In this document: piece by piece, positions 6,424-7,101 of the stretch | Layout of the letters: each line of letters starts with the position of its first letter | Position numbering within the stretch: the first letter of the stretch is position 1 | Assembly: GCA_025351545.1 (NCBI GenBank) | Contig: JANXVQ010000346.1 | Location: 1-7,101, forward strand | Direction: 5' to 3' | DNA from: Spirosoma sp. | GTDB lineage: Bacteria > Bacteroidota > Bacteroidia > Cytophagales > Spirosomataceae | DNA: 7,101 nt | Notes under the pieces: generated by a model | Told to the model about the DNA's origin: nothing | What the model saw: the letters and a program-made list of their open reading frames with translations, nothing else | Databases searched by the model: none | Made by a program: the position numbers and the translations under genes

Positions 6424-6699
6424 ATGGAAACGAAAGTGAATAATTCTGACTTTCTTGTTGACGAAAATGCCTTTCGGTCGGCTATTATTCCCGGAAAATT
6501 TGTGCGTCTTGAATACTTGACGGATTTGAACGAGTTTATTAAAACCGATGTAACGATCAAGCAGTTTATCCGTGAAGATGGCGTGGAATCACTGGAGTTA
6601 GCAACTGGCGAAACTGTGCCGCTCGATCGTGTTGTAAGTATTTCAGGAAATTTATCGCCCCGCTATCCGGGCTATAGTAATTACTCCTGCGATTGTTAA
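6424..6699 (+). CDS. Small conserved-looking protein of unknown function with a Cys-Asp-Cys C-terminus
   Basis: The 91-residue acidic protein has no signal peptide or membrane segment. Its middle looks like a small beta-barrel: GKFVRLEYLTD (24-34), DVTIKQFIREDG (42-53), ESLELATGETVPLDRVVSISG (55-75, quoted here in part: LELATGE, then LDRVVSISG). A strand, a turn with DG, a strand with an x-L-A-x-G-E turn and a final LDRIVS-like strand resemble the layout of Sm-like Rof (Rho-binding antiterminator) proteins, but this is a weak resemblance by eye. The tail is rich in Pro, Tyr and Ser and ends in YSCDC. It is the first gene after the hairpin at 6365-6399, and the Nudix gene follows after 26 bases, so the two are probably cotranscribed. 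An ATG at 6419 is out of frame, so 6424 is the start. Codon use looks like that of its neighbours. Confidence 0.72.
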   Translation: METKVNNSDFLVDENAFRSAIIPGKFVRLEYLTDLNEFIKTDVTIKQFIREDGVESLELATGETVPLDRVVSISGNLSPRYPGYSNYSCDC

Positions 6700-6725
6700 C
6701 TTGATGGATATTTACAGTTTATACC

Positions 6726-7101
6726 ATGAAGGTTCGTCCGTCTGCCCTTATCTGGCGTCAGCATGAAAATCAAACCGAAGTGTTGCTGATGCGCTACTGC
6801 TACAGCGGACAGGATGTTTTTGCGTTGCCCGGCGGCAACCCCGACCGGGGTGAAATTTTACCCGAAACTGTTGTTCGCGAAATCCGGGAAGAACTGGGCG
6901 TTTCGGTTGATTTGGGCGAGATGATTCTGGCGGGCGAAATGCTCCTGTCGCAACGTAACGACGACGTATTGCATGTCGTCTTTGCAGCCCGTAATCTCAA
7001 AGGCGAACCCGCTTTAAACCCTGCCCAAACCACCGCTCTCAATTTAGTCTGGATACCCGTATCAGATCTGGACAAACTAAATCTATATCCGAATATCGGA
7101 G
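6726..7101 (+). CDS. Nudix hydrolase (3' end outside window)
   Basis: An open frame from the ATG at 6726 reaches the right edge: 125 codons plus one base, no stop. It carries a complete Nudix box matching G-x5-E-x7-R-E-U-x-E-E-x-G-U at residues 37-59 (G37, E43, R51, E52, E55, E56, G58, V59), which binds the catalytic Mg2+ and cleaves nucleoside diphosphates linked to another group. The strand MKVRPSALIW leads into the domain, and the usual GG (36-37) precedes the box. Later strands (LHVVFAARNLKGEP, LNLVWIPVSDLDKLNLYP) fit a Nudix fold, so only a short C-terminal part should be missing. The substrate cannot be told from the box. This ATG is the only possible start: the next in-frame codon group upstream is a TGA at 6702. 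It lies 26 bases after the small unknown gene, suggesting an operon. Confidence 0.9.
   Translation, partial: MKVRPSALIWRQHENQTEVLLMRYCYSGQDVFALPGGNPDRGEILPETVVREIREELGVSVDLGEMILAGEMLLSQRNDDVLHVVFAARNLKGEPALNPAQTTALNLVWIPVSDLDKLNLYPNIG

Noticed and set aside
6800..7075. Minus-strand 91-codon ORF opposite the Nudix gene
   Set aside because: The plus strand has a perfect Nudix box in an open frame; the minus ORF has no recognisable feature.
1..7101. CRISPR array, tRNA, rRNA, insertion sequence, prophage or defence system
   Set aside because: No regular direct repeats, transposase, integrase, phage or nuclease motifs were seen on either strand; the ABC-F gene matches EttA, not a resistance factor.

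Overview
The window looks like an ordinary stretch of chromosome from a Bacteroidota bacterium, most likely a Cytophagales/Spirosoma-type organism. This is inferred from four things: a PorP/SprF-family protein and a PKD/beta-propeller surface protein of the kind handled by the type IX secretion system (T9SS); a Bacteroidota-type DUF349 protein; start codons without clear Shine-Dalgarno sequences; and a near-perfect Bacteroidota promoter (TTG-N20-TAAATTTG). No species was assigned by any search.

Layout. Positions 1-1999 (minus strand) hold the first 666 codons of a large secreted PKD/beta-propeller protein. Its 3' end, where a T9SS sorting domain would be expected, lies off the left edge. A 233-bp divergent intergenic region (2000-2232) carries several short dyads and a heptamer found three times. 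It is followed on the plus strand by a complete porP/sprF-type gene (2233-3264). A strong 20-bp perfect hairpin (3273-3321) separates this gene from the convergent ettA gene (3318-4985, minus), which encodes an ABC-F translation factor. ettA is head to head with a DUF349 gene (5060-6337, plus) across a 74-bp gap that contains the ettA promoter. After a probable terminator hairpin (6365-6399) come a small 91-residue protein (6424-6699) and, 26 bp further on, the start of a Nudix hydrolase (6726 to the right edge).

How the genes fit together. The left half looks like a T9SS export module. The divergently transcribed surface protein is the probable cargo or partner of the neighbouring PorP/SprF protein, by analogy with SprB/SprF and their paralogues. 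The right half is housekeeping: translation control (EttA), a conserved helical protein of unknown role (DUF349), and a short probable operon of a small unknown protein plus a Nudix enzyme. I see no rRNA, tRNA, CRISPR array, insertion sequence or phage gene. The least explained parts are the small protein ending in Cys-Asp-Cys, the DUF349 protein, and the repeat-rich divergent promoter region of the T9SS pair.
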